Source: Amycolatopsis sp. NBC_01488 (GTDB lineage Bacteria; Actinomycetota; Actinomycetes; Mycobacteriales; Pseudonocardiaceae). Taken from it: a stretch of 64,000 bases of DNA. The stretch is from positions 9,396,501 through 9,460,500 of the forward strand of contig NZ_CP109434.1 of assembly GCF_036227105.1 (NCBI RefSeq). Direction: 5' to 3'. Positions 25,018-34,276 of the stretch are shown here, piece after piece. The notes under the pieces were generated by a model. The model was not told the DNA's origin. It was given only the letters and a program-made list of their open reading frames with translations, and did no database searches. The first letter of the stretch is position 1. Every line of letters begins with the position of its first letter. A program made the position numbers and the translations under genes.

Positions 25018-28000
25018 ATGAGCATCCCGCCCGAGCGTCCTTCCGAGATCGTGCTGCAGTCGCCGCCGATGCTTCCGAAGAGCTCGTCCGGCGGGATGGT
25101 GCAGCTGATGATGTTCCTGCCGATGATGCTCGGCATGGGCGCGATGTCGTTCGTCTACATCGGACGAGACGGCGGCGTGATGACCTACATCTTCGGCGCC
25201 CTGTTCGTCTGCGCCATGGGCGGCATGGTCGTGATGTCGCTCGGGCGCGGCGGCATGGCGAAGAAGGCGCAGATCAACGACGAGCGCCGCGACTACCAGC
25301 GCTACCTCTCCGGCCTGCGGGCCCAGGTCCGGGACATCGCCGACGGCCAGCGCGCGGCGATGGTCGCCGTCCAGCCCGATCCCGCCGACCTCTGGGCCTA
25401 CGTCGAGACCGGGAAGCTGTGGGACCGGCGGCGCACCGACGGGCAGTTCGCGCAGGTGCGCGCGGGCACCGGGCCGCAGCGGCTGGCGACGCCGCTCAAG
25501 GCGCCGCAGACCGTGCCGCTGGAGGACCTGGACCCGGTGTGCTCCACCAGCCTCAAGCACTTCATCCGCACCTACTCGACGGTCGACGGCCTGCCGGTGG
25601 CGCTGTCGCTGCGCTCGTTCGCCGCGGTCACCGTGGCCGGGCGGCGCCCGGACGTGCTCGGCCTGACGCGGGCGCTGCTGTGCCAGCTGGTCACCTTCCA
25701 CTCCCCCGCGGACCTGCGGGTCGCGCTCTGCGTTTCGGCCGACCGCCGGCACGACTGGGAATGGGCGAAGTGGCTGCCGCACGCGACGGCGGCGGGCGCG
25801 AGCGACGCCGTCGGGGCGCGGCGGCTGGCCGCCGACTCGGTGGCCGGCCTGGCCGGACTGCTCGGTGCGGACCTCGGCGAACGCCCCGCGTTCAGCCGTC
25901 GCGCGGCGGCCGAGCTGGACCTGCCCCACCTGATCGTCGTCGTCGACGGCGGCACCTCCCAGGGCGAGCCGCGGCTGCTCGGCGAGGACGGCAGGCTCGG
26001 CGTCACGGTGCTCGAGATCGGGCAGGAGCACCCGCGGACGTACTCGACCGAACGGCTGCTGAGCCTGCACACCGCACCCGACTCCCTCGGCATGGTCGTC
26101 GGCGACGCGACCGAGCAGCGGCTCGGGTTCCTCGGCCGCCCGGACGTCCTGGACCGCGGCGCGGCCGAGGCGCTGGCCCGGATGCTGACGCCGTTGCACA
26201 CCCCGGCCGCCGTCGTCGGCGAGAAGCCGATGTCGTCGACGTTCGGCCTGGCCGGGCTGCTCGGCATCGGGGACCCGCGCGACACCGACACCACCGTGAC
26301 GTGGGCGCCGCGCGCGGCCCGCGACCGGCTGCGGATCCCGCTGGGCGTCAACCCGGAGGGCCGGCCGGTGGAGCTGGACCTCAAGGAGTCGGCCGAGGGC
26401 GGGATGGGCCCGCACGGCCTGGTCATCGGCGCGACCGGGTCCGGCAAGAGCGAGCTGCTGCGGACGCTCGTGACGGCGCTGGCCGTGATGCACTCGTCGG
26501 AGACGCTGAACCTGGCGCTGATCGACTTCAAGGGCGGCGCGACGTTCGCCGGGATGACCGGGCTGCCGCACACCTGCGCCGTCATCACGAACCTGTCCGA
26601 CGACCTCGCGCTCGTCGACCGCATGGCCGACGCGCTCAACGGCGAGCTGCTGCGGCGCCAGGAACTCCTGCACGCGGCCGGGAACTACGCGTCGGTGCGC
26701 GACTACGAGAAGGCGCGCGCGGACGGCGTCCCGCTCGACCCGCTGCCGTCGCTGCTGGTGATCATCGACGAGTTCAGCGAGCTGCTGTCCGCGCGGCCGG
26801 AGTTCATCGACCTGTTCGTCGCGATCGGCCGGCTCGGGCGCTCGCTCGGCATCCACCTGCTGCTGGCGTCCCAACGGCTGGAGGAGGGCCGGCTGCGCGG
26901 GCTCGACTCGCACCTGTCGTACCGGATCGGCCTGCGGACGTTCTCGGCGTCGGAAAGCCGGACCGTGCTCGGCGTCGCCGACGCCTACCACCTGCCGCCG
27001 GTGCCGGGGTCGGCGTACCTGAAGTCCGACACCGACACGCTCATCCGGCTCAAGGCCGCGTACGTCTCCGGGGAGCTGCCGCCACGCAGCACGGTCGTGC
27101 GCGAGGACGGGCAGGAACTGGGCGTGCTGCCGTTTTCCCTGGCGCCGGTGGAGATCCCGGTGACGACCGAGATCTCGGAAACCCCGGCCGCCGACGGCAC
27201 CGGCGAGACGATCATCCACGCGATGCTCTCGCGGCTGGAGGGCCGCGGGCCGGCCGCGCACCAGATCTGGCTGCCGCCGCTGAACGAACCGCCGACGCTC
27301 GAGCAGCTCCTGCCGCCGCTGGGCGAGGACGCCGCGCGCGGCCTGTGCCCGCTCGGCTGGGGCGGCAACGGGAAGCTGACGATCCCGGTGGCGCTGGTGG
27401 ACAAGCCGTTCGAGCAGCGCCGCGACATGCTGTGGGCCGACTTCTCCGGCGCGGGCGGGCACGCACTGATCGTCGGCGCGCCGCAGAGCGGCAAGTCGAC
27501 GCTGATGAAGGACATCGCGGGCATGCTCGCGCTGACCCACACCCCGGCCGAGGTGCAGCTGTTCGTGCTGGACATGGGTGGTGGCGCGTTGGCGCCGATC
27601 GCCGGGCTGCCGCACACGTCCGGGTACGCCACCCGCCGTGACGCGCAGCGCTGCCGCCGGGTCGTCGCCGAGCTGACGACGTTGCTGGAGCAGCGCGAGG
27701 AGTTCTTCTCCGCCCAGGGGATCGAGTCGATCACGACGTTCCGCCAGCGGCGTTCGGAGTTCACCGAGAGCACCGACGGGCGCGAGTTCGGCGACGTGTT
27801 CCTGTTCGTGGACAACTGGACCACGATCCGGCAGGAGTACGAGCAGCTGGAGGAGCAGATCACCGGGCTGGCCGCGCGCGGGCTCGGGTTCGGCATCCAC
27901 GTGATCGTCTCGCTCAACCAGTGGATCGGCGTCCGCGCGCAGCTGCGCGACGCGATCGGCACGCGCTTCGAGCTGCGTCTCGGCGACCCGATGGACTCCT

Positions 28001-28944
28001 CCATCGACCGCAAGGTCGCGGTGAACGTCCCGGCCGACCGCCCCGGCCGCGGCATCACGGCGGAGAAGCTCCATTTCCTGGCGGCGCTCCCCCGCATCGA
28101 CGGCGACCAGCGCCCGGAGACGATCGGCGCGGGCGGCGTCGACCTCGTGCGGCGGATTTCGAACGCGTGGCAGGGACCGCGCGCGCCGAAGGTCCGGCTG
28201 CTGCCGCCGGAGGTGCCCCTCGACACGCTCCCCGCGGCCCCGTCCCGCCACGTCACCTTGGGCATCGCGGAATCGACGTTGCGCCCGGTGTACCTGGACT
28301 TCGCGGCGGACCCGCACTTCGTGGCCTTCGGCGACGTCGAGTCCGGCAAGAGTTCGTTGCTGCGTGCTCTGGCGCAGGGCATCACGTCGGCCTACACCCC
28401 GGACGAGGCGGCGATCATCGTCGCGGACTACCGCCGCGGCCTGCTCGGCGCGGTGCCGGAACCGCACCTGCTGGGCTACGCGGGCGCCGAGGGCAAGCTG
28501 ACGGAGCTGATCACGGAGTGCGCGCAGGCGATGCGCAACCGCCTGCCGGGCCCGTCGGTGACGCCGGACCAGCTGCGCAACCGCTCGTGGTGGCGCGGGC
28601 CGGAGCTGTTCGTGCTGGTGGACGACTACGAGCTGGTGGCAACGGTGGGGCGGAACCCGTTGCAGCCGTTGCTGGAGTTCCTGCCGCAGGCGCGGGACAT
28701 CGGGTTGCACTTGATCATCGTGCGCGGTTCGGGCGGCGCCGGACGGGCGTTGTTCGAGCCGGTGTTGCAGCGGCTGCGGGAGCTGGGCTCGCCCGGGTTG
28801 ATCATGTCGGGCACGAAGGACGAGGGCGCGCTGCTGGCCGACGTCAAGCCGTCGCCGCAGCCGCCGGGCCGGGGCACGCTGGTGTCCCGGCGGCACGGGA
28901 CCGGGCTCGTGCAGGTGGCGTGGACCAAACCGGCGGAGAGCTGA
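25018..28944 (+). CDS. eccC: Type VII secretion motor ATPase EccC (EccCa-EccCb fused)
   Basis: 1308 residues, the single-chain form of EccC. Two N-terminal membrane helices (about 34-75) precede three FtsK/SpoIIIE ATPase domains. Walker A motifs are GATGSGKSELL near residue 470, GAPQSGKSTLM near 819 and GDVESGKSSLL near 1104. Walker B-like strings are LLVIIDEFSELL, FLFVDNWTTI and LFVLVDDYELV, so domain 1 keeps the catalytic DE. EccC recognises the C-terminal YxxxD/E signals of Esx substrates and powers export. The start ATG at 25018 follows a weak GGAG. It is divergent from the substrate operon and is followed by a secreted protease. Confidence 0.96.
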   Translation: MSIPPERPSEIVLQSPPMLPKSSSGGMVQLMMFLPMMLGMGAMSFVYIGRDGGVMTYIFGALFVCAMGGMVVMSLGRGGMAKKAQINDERRDYQRYLSGLRAQVRDIADGQRAAMVAVQPDPADLWAYVETGKLWDRRRTDGQFAQVRAGTGPQRLATPLKAPQTVPLEDLDPVCSTSLKHFIRTYSTVDGLPVALSLRSFAAVTVAGRRPDVLGLTRALLCQLVTFHSPADLRVALCVSADRRHDWEWAKWLPHATAAGASDAVGARRLAADSVAGLAGLLGADLGERPAFSRRAAAELDLPHLIVVVDGGTSQGEPRLLGEDGRLGVTVLEIGQEHPRTYSTERLLSLHTAPDSLGMVVGDATEQRLGFLGRPDVLDRGAAEALARMLTPLHTPAAVVGEKPMSSTFGLAGLLGIGDPRDTDTTVTWAPRAARDRLRIPLGVNPEGRPVELDLKESAEGGMGPHGLVIGATGSGKSELLRTLVTALAVMHSSETLNLALIDFKGGATFAGMTGLPHTCAVITNLSDDLALVDRMADALNGELLRRQELLHAAGNYASVRDYEKARADGVPLDPLPSLLVIIDEFSELLSARPEFIDLFVAIGRLGRSLGIHLLLASQRLEEGRLRGLDSHLSYRIGLRTFSASESRTVLGVADAYHLPPVPGSAYLKSDTDTLIRLKAAYVSGELPPRSTVVREDGQELGVLPFSLAPVEIPVTTEISETPAADGTGETIIHAMLSRLEGRGPAAHQIWLPPLNEPPTLEQLLPPLGEDAARGLCPLGWGGNGKLTIPVALVDKPFEQRRDMLWADFSGAGGHALIVGAPQSGKSTLMKDIAGMLALTHTPAEVQLFVLDMGGGALAPIAGLPHTSGYATRRDAQRCRRVVAELTTLLEQREEFFSAQGIESITTFRQRRSEFTESTDGREFGDVFLFVDNWTTIRQEYEQLEEQITGLAARGLGFGIHVIVSLNQWIGVRAQLRDAIGTRFELRLGDPMDSSIDRKVAVNVPADRPGRGITAEKLHFLAALPRIDGDQRPETIGAGGVDLVRRISNAWQGPRAPKVRLLPPEVPLDTLPAAPSRHVTLGIAESTLRPVYLDFAADPHFVAFGDVESGKSSLLRALAQGITSAYTPDEAAIIVADYRRGLLGAVPEPHLLGYAGAEGKLTELITECAQAMRNRLPGPSVTPDQLRNRSWWRGPELFVLVDDYELVATVGRNPLQPLLEFLPQARDIGLHLIIVRGSGGAGRALFEPVLQRLRELGSPGLIMSGTKDEGALLADVKPSPQPPGRGTLVSRRHGTGLVQVAWTKPAES

Positions 28945-29213
28945 TCACCGCGCGGGCGCGGTCATCTCCGTCGAGAAGCGGTAGTAGCAGACCGCCCGTT
29001 GCTTGCTGCTTCCGGTGAACGGAGTCAGGCGCTGCCGTGTGTTCCCCCATGCGCGGAACTCTAGTTACCGGTTTCCCGGGCGAGGACCGGCGGGCGCCGT
29101 CGGCGAGTTACCGACTTCGGTAGGTACCTGAGAACCTGCCACCGAATCTACTTTTGTCCTCGTCGCCCGGTTTCGGGGCCGACATCCGGATCACCTGGCC
29201 GAAGGGCATTTTC
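28945..29213. other. Gap between eccC and the S1 protease gene
   Basis: No gene is seen in these 269 bases. There is an imperfect inverted repeat around 29105-29140 (ACCGACTTCGGTAGGT region). The segment should contain the end of the eccC transcript and the protease promoter. Confidence 0.4.
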
Positions 29214-29918
29214 ATGCGAATGTCGAGGGCTGTTGCCGTGGTGGGTGCTGCCGCCGCGGTGCTGGGCATGGTCTCAGCGGGGGTCGCGGACGCCCAGCAG
29301 GACATCATCGGCGGGAGCACCGTCTCCTCCGCGCCGTGGGGCGCCCAGATCTACTGGAACAACGTCACCACCTACGGCGGTTTCGAGTGCTCGGGGACGA
29401 TCATCGCCCCGCAGTGGGTGCTCACCGCGCAGCACTGCCTGAACTCGCCGGGCATGCACGTCAAGGTCGGCAACGTGACGCTCCAGCAGGGCACGAACGC
29501 GAACGTCGACCAGCAGAAGGCCTCGCCCAACGGCGACATCGCGCTGCTGCACCTGACGACGGCGGTGAACACGACGTACATGAAGCTCGGCACCGGGAAC
29601 CCGCCCACCGGGTCGACCAACCAGATCTACGGCTGGGGCCGCACCCAGGGCAGCAGCCCGCCGTCGAGCACCCTCAAGACCGCCAACGTGCGCGTGACGG
29701 GCCTCAGCTCGGACGCGTTCGGCGGCACCGCGATCGCCAGCCAGGGCGTCAACGGCTCGGCGTGGCACGGCGACTCGGGCGGCCCGCAGCTCTACAACGG
29801 CGCCCAGGTCGGGGTGTGCTCCACGGGTTCGAACTCCGGCTCGAACCCGCAGGGCACGCAGAACTACGCGAGCATCGCGTCGAGCCGCAGCTGGATCCGC
29901 AGCACCGCCGGCGTCTGA
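29214..29918 (+). CDS. Secreted trypsin-like (S1) serine protease
   Basis: 234 residues from ATG 29214, with AAGGGC eight bases upstream; a second ATG lies two codons later. A Sec signal peptide (MRMSRAVAVVGAAAAVLGMVSAGVADA) precedes the mature start near IIGGS, typical of chymotrypsin-fold zymogen activation. The triad is complete: His in LTAQHC, Asp in NGDIALLHL, and Ser in GDSGGPQ. The GTRT/snapalysin group is excluded by these motifs. It resembles the small streptogrisin/trypsin-like proteases common in actinomycetes. It sits inside the T7SS locus, but its signal peptide indicates general secretion, so a functional link is uncertain. Confidence 0.9.
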   Translation: MRMSRAVAVVGAAAAVLGMVSAGVADAQQDIIGGSTVSSAPWGAQIYWNNVTTYGGFECSGTIIAPQWVLTAQHCLNSPGMHVKVGNVTLQQGTNANVDQQKASPNGDIALLHLTTAVNTTYMKLGTGNPPTGSTNQIYGWGRTQGSSPPSSTLKTANVRVTGLSSDAFGGTAIASQGVNGSAWHGDSGGPQLYNGAQVGVCSTGSNSGSNPQGTQNYASIASSRSWIRSTAGV

Positions 29919-29930
29919 CGCACCGGTAGT

Positions 29931-29983
29931 GCCGTGAGGGTCACCTTGAGGGACATAGAGTTCCTCAAGGTGGCCTTCACGGC
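29931..29983. terminator. Large two-part hairpin between convergent genes
   Basis: Outer arms GCCGTGA/TCACGGC (7 bp) and inner arms CACCTTGAGG/CCTCAAGGTG (10 bp) form one interrupted stem. It lies between the protease stop and the AMP-ligase stop, so it can end transcription both ways. Its wording matches the hairpin at 7782-7802. Confidence 0.7.
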
Positions 29984-31450
29984 TTAATCGTCCACAATGG
30001 ACGCCCGCAGCGCCGCCTTGTCCGGCTTCCCGGACGGCGCGACGGGCACCGACGCGACCACGCTGAACCGCGCCGGCACCGCCGCCTCCCCCAGCTCCGC
30101 CGCCACCGCCTTGCGCACCGCGGCGAGATCCGGCTCGCGGCCCGGGACCGGCACCACGAACGCGTGCGCCGCCTCGCCGGTGAGCGCGTCCGGGACCGCC
30201 ACGACGTACGCCTGGTCGACGTCCGGGTGCGCGGCGATCGCCCGCTCGATCGGGCCGGTGTAGTGCACGACCGCGTTGACGATCACGACGTCGCGCGCCC
30301 GGCCGGACAGGTGCAGGTACCCGGTGGCGTCCAGGGAACCGAGGTCCTGCGTGCGCACCCAGCCGTCGCGCAGCACCTCCGCGGTCGTGGCCGGGTCCCG
30401 CCAGTACCCGGCCAGTGCCGACGGCGTCCGCACCCAGACCTCGCCCTCCGCGCCGGGCGGCACCGGTGCTCCGGCCGGGTCCCGGACCTCGATTTCGACG
30501 GTGTCGCAAGCCTTTCCGACGGATCCGGCGCCCTCGCCGGCGCCGCAGATGGTCAGCATCCCGGTCTCCGTCTGACCGTACGCGTGGTGCATCGCGGGCC
30601 CGACCAGCTCCAGCGCCTCGGCCAGCTTGTGCGGCGGTACCGGCGAACCGGCCACGACCAGCGTCCGCAGGCCGCTCAGGTCGACGTCCTCGCCGCGCAG
30701 CACGTCCAGGACCTGGTGCAGCCGCGGCACGGTCATCAGCGCCGCGGTGATCCGCAGCCGCGAAAGCACCCACGGGAAGTCCGGCAGCTCCTCCGGGATC
30801 ACCGCGGTCCCGCCGGCGAGCAGGCACACCCCCAGCTGCTCCACCATCACCGCGCTGCTGAGCGTCCCGAACAGCAGGAACCGCCCGAACCCGGCGCCGA
30901 GCCGTTCGTGGGCCGAGCCGGGGACCGGCGGCCGCCACACCCGGCCTTCGGTCAGCGCGCGGTAGCTGTAGGCGACGCCCTTCGGGACGCCGGTGCTGCC
31001 GCTGGTGAACACCACCGTCGCGATGTCCTCCGGCCGCCCGCACGGGACCGGCTCTTCGAACCGGGCCAGCAGCTCGGGCCCGACGCGCAGGATCGGCAGG
31101 CCGGCGACGGTGCCGAGCAGCTCCGGCGTCTCGGACGCCGCGTCGACGACCAGCGCGTCGAGGTCCGCCACGACGTGCCGCAGCTGCGGCACCGGCAGGC
31201 CGGGCCGCACCCCGACGACCCGGCAGCCCAGCACGTGCGCGGCGACGCTCGCGGCGAACCCCTCCGGCGTGACGGCGGTGGCGATGCCGACCCCGTCACC
31301 CGGCCCCAGCCCGGCCGCCCGCAGGCCCGCGGTGAACCGGCCGACCAGCTCCCGCAGCTCGCGGCGGGTCGTGACGCGCGGGCCGTGTTCGAACGCCGGA
31401 ACCGCCGGGGCGCGCCCCAGCTCGTCCAGCAGTGCCTGGGGGTGGACCAT
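29984..31450 (-). CDS. AMP-forming acyl-CoA synthetase/ligase (ANL superfamily)
   Basis: 488 residues. The AMP-binding signature TVVFTSGSTGVPKGV is intact. YGQTETG (A5), GWVRTQDLG (A7/A8 region) and the C-terminal catalytic Lys in PSGKPDKAAL are also present. It adenylates a carboxylic acid and likely passes it to CoA or a carrier thiol. The length is short, in the range of stand-alone acyl-CoA ligases. No carrier-protein or condensing-enzyme gene is adjacent, so the substrate cannot be inferred. It lies between the protease and the Esx operon in the T7SS locus, transcribed against both. This may be an inserted gene without a secretion role. Confidence 0.85.
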   Translation of the reverse strand: MVHPQALLDELGRAPAVPAFEHGPRVTTRRELRELVGRFTAGLRAAGLGPGDGVGIATAVTPEGFAASVAAHVLGCRVVGVRPGLPVPQLRHVVADLDALVVDAASETPELLGTVAGLPILRVGPELLARFEEPVPCGRPEDIATVVFTSGSTGVPKGVAYSYRALTEGRVWRPPVPGSAHERLGAGFGRFLLFGTLSSAVMVEQLGVCLLAGGTAVIPEELPDFPWVLSRLRITAALMTVPRLHQVLDVLRGEDVDLSGLRTLVVAGSPVPPHKLAEALELVGPAMHHAYGQTETGMLTICGAGEGAGSVGKACDTVEIEVRDPAGAPVPPGAEGEVWVRTPSALAGYWRDPATTAEVLRDGWVRTQDLGSLDATGYLHLSGRARDVVIVNAVVHYTGPIERAIAAHPDVDQAYVVAVPDALTGEAAHAFVVPVPGREPDLAAVRKAVAAELGEAAVPARFSVVASVPVAPSGKPDKAALRASIVDD

Positions 31451-31556
31451 CTCGACCGCCTCTCGCCCGGAGGGTCCGGGTCTACCGGGCAGATCTCAGA
31501 ATTTCGGCAGAATCCCGCGGCCACGACCGGAGGTGACCAGCGGATTTCCCTTGTCT

Positions 31557-31576
31557 GCCAGGGCATATACCCTGGC
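31557..31576. promoter_or_regulatory. Inverted repeat in the promoter region of the Esx operon
   Basis: GCCAGGG and CCCTGGC flank CATATA, forming a perfect 7-bp inverted repeat in the 328-base gap between the divergent ligase and Esx genes. It is a candidate operator. An AT-rich GTATAAG about 75 bases downstream could be a -10-like element, but no convincing -35 is paired with it. Confidence 0.4.
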
Positions 31577-31778
31577 GGAGACGGCGGTCGCGGGCACTGG
31601 AGCACGCCCCCGTGCGGAGGTGGGGCCGTCCCCGCCGGACCCCTGTGGGTATAAGTGCCGTCACCACGACCGGCAGTTGTGCCGTTTGACCACATCAAGC
31701 TTCTTCCTAGCGTGACTTTCACACCGCGCGGACCACCGCGCCAGGGGAATTTCGCTTCAGGAAGGAGGTGGCCCGTCG

Positions 31779-32123
31779 ATGTCCAGTCCGGGATTCCAGG
31801 CAGATTCCGCTGCCATGACGCGCGCCGTCCAGGGTTTCGAGGAAACCGCGACGAACGCCAAGTCCACGATGGCCAGCTTGGAGTCCGAGCTGACCGAGGC
31901 CCTGCGCAACTACAAGGGTGACCAGGCCGTCGCGTTCTGGGACCTCCAGCGGCGGCTGCAGGAGAAGATGACCGCGGCGGTCAAGGAGCTCGACACCATG
32001 TCGCAGCTCGTGCACACCAGCCACGCGAACTACGGCCGCGGCGACGCCGACGTCCACCAGAGCTTCCAGGGGGTCGGTCACACCCTCGAGGGCTCGGGCG
32101 TGCTCCCCCGCCTCAACCCCTGA
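31779..32123 (+). CDS. WXG100-family secreted protein (EsxB-like)
   Basis: 114 residues with an ideal ribosome-binding site (GGAAGGAGG) nine bases upstream. It is predicted to be two helices joined by a turn where WXG is replaced by YKG (NYKGDQAV). The C-terminal part contains the T7SS export signal YxxxD as YGRGD. That makes it the signal-bearing partner of the Esx pair, like EsxB/CFP-10. The following gene, 19 bases away, encodes the matching ~100-residue partner. Highly efficient translation signals fit an abundantly exported protein. Confidence 0.85.
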   Translation: MSSPGFQADSAAMTRAVQGFEETATNAKSTMASLESELTEALRNYKGDQAVAFWDLQRRLQEKMTAAVKELDTMSQLVHTSHANYGRGDADVHQSFQGVGHTLEGSGVLPRLNP

Positions 32124-32142
32124 CCCGAGAGGACGCCCCACC

Positions 32143-32445
32143 ATGGCCGACGTCGTCGAAATCAACTTCGCCGCGCTGCAGCACAGCTCGGCATCCCTGG
32201 CCGCCAAGGCCAAGGCGCTCACGTCGCAGCTGGAGCAGCTGCACCAGAACCTGCAGCCGATCACCGCGACCTGGTACGCCTCCGGCAGCTCCGCCGGTGA
32301 CGCGGCCCGCCAGGCCGAGACCCGGCTGCGCCAGGCCACCGCGGACATCGTCGCCATCATCGCGCAGTTCGGCGGCAAGGTCGGCGAGGCCCACGACCTC
32401 CAGCAGTCGCTGGAGAACCGCAACCAGGGACTGTTCGCGGGCTGA
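32143..32445 (+). CDS. WXG100-family secreted protein (EsxA-like)
   Basis: 100 residues, the exact canonical WXG100 size. Two helices flank a turn with the WXG variant WYASG (TATWYASGSSAG). No YxxxD/E tail is present, as expected for the EsxA/ESAT-6-like partner exported as a heterodimer with the preceding gene. A purine-rich GAGAGGA lies upstream of the ATG. Confidence 0.85.
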   Translation: MADVVEINFAALQHSSASLAAKAKALTSQLEQLHQNLQPITATWYASGSSAGDAARQAETRLRQATADIVAIIAQFGGKVGEAHDLQQSLENRNQGLFAG

Positions 32446-32563
32446 TCCGCGCCCAGACGCCGGTCGGCCGGTGCGGGACCCCCCGCTCGCACCGGCCGAC
32501 CGGCTTTCCCTCAGTTCTTGAGCTTTGCCTTCTGAAAGAGTGCGACCAGAGAGCCGGGACCCG

Positions 32564-32950
32564 ATGCCAGACCAGTCGTACTACGTCCACCTGGAATCGC
32601 TGAAGGACTTCGTGCGGGAGCTGGAGACCCAGATCCACGCCATGTCCAAGCCGAACGACTTCCTGCTCACCCTCGGCGAGGAGCCGCTGCTGTTCGGCGA
32701 GTTCGGCGAGGCCGGGTCGCTGGCCGACGCCCACCGCGCCGCCGTCTCGGAGATGCAGGGCCTGCTCGACCAGGTCCGCAGCGCGATCGGGTTCGCGCAG
32801 GACGTCACCACCACGGTCGCCGACGGCTACCAGAACGCCGACGAGGCGGTCGCCGGGAACCTGCACAGCTCGGGCGCCGGCACCGGCCTGCTCGATCCGG
32901 TGCTCGGCCTGCTCGGCTCGGGTGACAGCGACGGGAGCCACCAGGGATGA
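32564..32950 (+). CDS. EspC-like type VII secretion target protein
   Basis: 128 residues from ATG 32564; an in-frame ATG 39 bases upstream gives an unrelated basic extension and is disfavoured. The N-terminal part is helical, and YQNAD near residue 89 supplies the YxxxD secretion motif. A Gly/Ser tail follows. The stop overlaps the next start (ATGA), coupling it to the PPE-like gene. That is the same order as EspC/PE-type and PPE-type partners that are exported together in mycobacteria. Confidence 0.7.
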   Translation: MPDQSYYVHLESLKDFVRELETQIHAMSKPNDFLLTLGEEPLLFGEFGEAGSLADAHRAAVSEMQGLLDQVRSAIGFAQDVTTTVADGYQNADEAVAGNLHSSGAGTGLLDPVLGLLGSGDSDGSHQG

Positions 32951-34251
32951 CGAACACCGCGCACACGAACTTCGCTGCGTACAGCCACCAGCAGCTGTAC
33001 GCGATGCTTCAGGCGGGCGACCCGAACAGCGCGCGGCACGCCGCCGACAAATGGAAGTCCGCCGCGCTGCACCTGCACGAGCAGGCCCACAACCTCAACT
33101 CGGAGCTCACCGAGTTCAAGGACCAGTGGACCGGCGGCGCCGCCGACCAGTACCAGCACATGATCGTCGACCTCGCGAACGGCATCTCCAAGGTGGCGCA
33201 GACCGCCGAGGCGATGAACGTGATGCTCGACGACGCCGCCGACGCCCTGGTCAAGGCCAAGAAGGAGATGCCGCCGCCGGTGCCGGTGCCGGACGTCTCC
33301 CCCGCCGACGTCGCGCTCGCGGTGAACCCGCCGCTGCTGCCGCCGGACGCCTCACCCGCCGTCATGCAGGCCGCGGCGCAGCAGCGCCAGCAGGCCATCG
33401 CGAACGTCGAGGCGCAGCAGTCCGCGGCGAACGCGGCCGGATCGGCGCACGGCAAGGCGATCGTCGTGATGACCGAGCTGGCCGGCGAGTACACCACCGC
33501 CGAGGAGTCGATCCCGGCGTCGCCGAACGCCGTGCAGACGCCCACCGCGCCGCCGGCCGGGGGTGGCGCGGGCAGCGTGGGGTCGCCCGGTCTCGTCGGC
33601 AACGGCGGCACCGATCCCGGCGTCGTCGTCACCCCGGCCGACGGGCACCCGCTGCCCTCGACGGGCACCACGCAGCAGCCGGGGACCACCGTGCCGACGT
33701 CGAACCCGCTGTTCGGCGACATGTTCACCGCCGGGCTCGCCGCGGCTTCGGCCGCCGCGTTCGGCCGGTTCGGCTCGATCATGCCGAAGGTGCCGTCGTG
33801 GGCGTCGGGCAAGGATCCCAAGGACGGCAAGGAAGAAGCACCCGGCACGAAGCTCGGCGGCGGCGGGGCCGGCGTCGAAGGCGGTGCCGGGGGCGGCATC
33901 CCGATCGGCGGGGGTGACGCGCCGTCGCTCGGTGGCGCGGGCGGCATCCCCGGCGGTGCCGGGATCGGCGGCGGGGCCGACGGCCCGGCGGCGCACTCCG
34001 GCCTGGCCGGCGACGGCGGCGCGGGCACCGCGCTGAGCGGGCTCGCCGGCAGCGCGGCCGGTGCGGCGGGCGCGGCGGCGGCCAAGAGCGCGATGCCGAT
34101 GATGCCCATGATGCCGATGGGCATGGGCGGTGGCGGCGACCTGGGGTCCGGGCGCCGGATCCCGGCGTGGCTGGTGGAGACGGAGAACGTCTGGGGCCAG
34201 TCGGCCCCGGTCGCGCCGCCGGTGATCGGCGAAGAGCCGGAAGCGTACTGA
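32947..34251 (+). CDS. PPE-like type VII secretion substrate with Gly-rich tail
   Basis: 434 residues. The first ~115 residues are a helical WXG-type domain with KDQWTGGAADQY. A Pro-rich linker follows, then a long Gly/Ala low-complexity region with PGGAGIGGGADGP-type repeats. A Met-rich segment (MPMMPMMPMGMGGGG) precedes a conserved-looking end, RRIPAWLVETENVWG. That end recurs in actinomycete PPE-like proteins I know of. It is presumably exported together with the preceding EspC-like partner. Low-complexity GC-rich repeats make this a place where assembly errors are possible. Confidence 0.75.
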   Translation: MTNTAHTNFAAYSHQQLYAMLQAGDPNSARHAADKWKSAALHLHEQAHNLNSELTEFKDQWTGGAADQYQHMIVDLANGISKVAQTAEAMNVMLDDAADALVKAKKEMPPPVPVPDVSPADVALAVNPPLLPPDASPAVMQAAAQQRQQAIANVEAQQSAANAAGSAHGKAIVVMTELAGEYTTAEESIPASPNAVQTPTAPPAGGGAGSVGSPGLVGNGGTDPGVVVTPADGHPLPSTGTTQQPGTTVPTSNPLFGDMFTAGLAAASAAAFGRFGSIMPKVPSWASGKDPKDGKEEAPGTKLGGGGAGVEGGAGGGIPIGGGDAPSLGGAGGIPGGAGIGGGADGPAAHSGLAGDGGAGTALSGLAGSAAGAAGAAAAKSAMPMMPMMPMGMGGGGDLGSGRRIPAWLVETENVWGQSAPVAPPVIGEEPEAY

Positions 34252-34276
34252 ACCACTCTACGAACGGAGGCGGGCC

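Noticed and set aside
24319..28896. 1525-codon open frame antisense to eccC
   Set aside because: It is a shadow of the GC-rich eccC codons, rich in Arg/Pro/Ala with no motif, while eccC has full family motifs.
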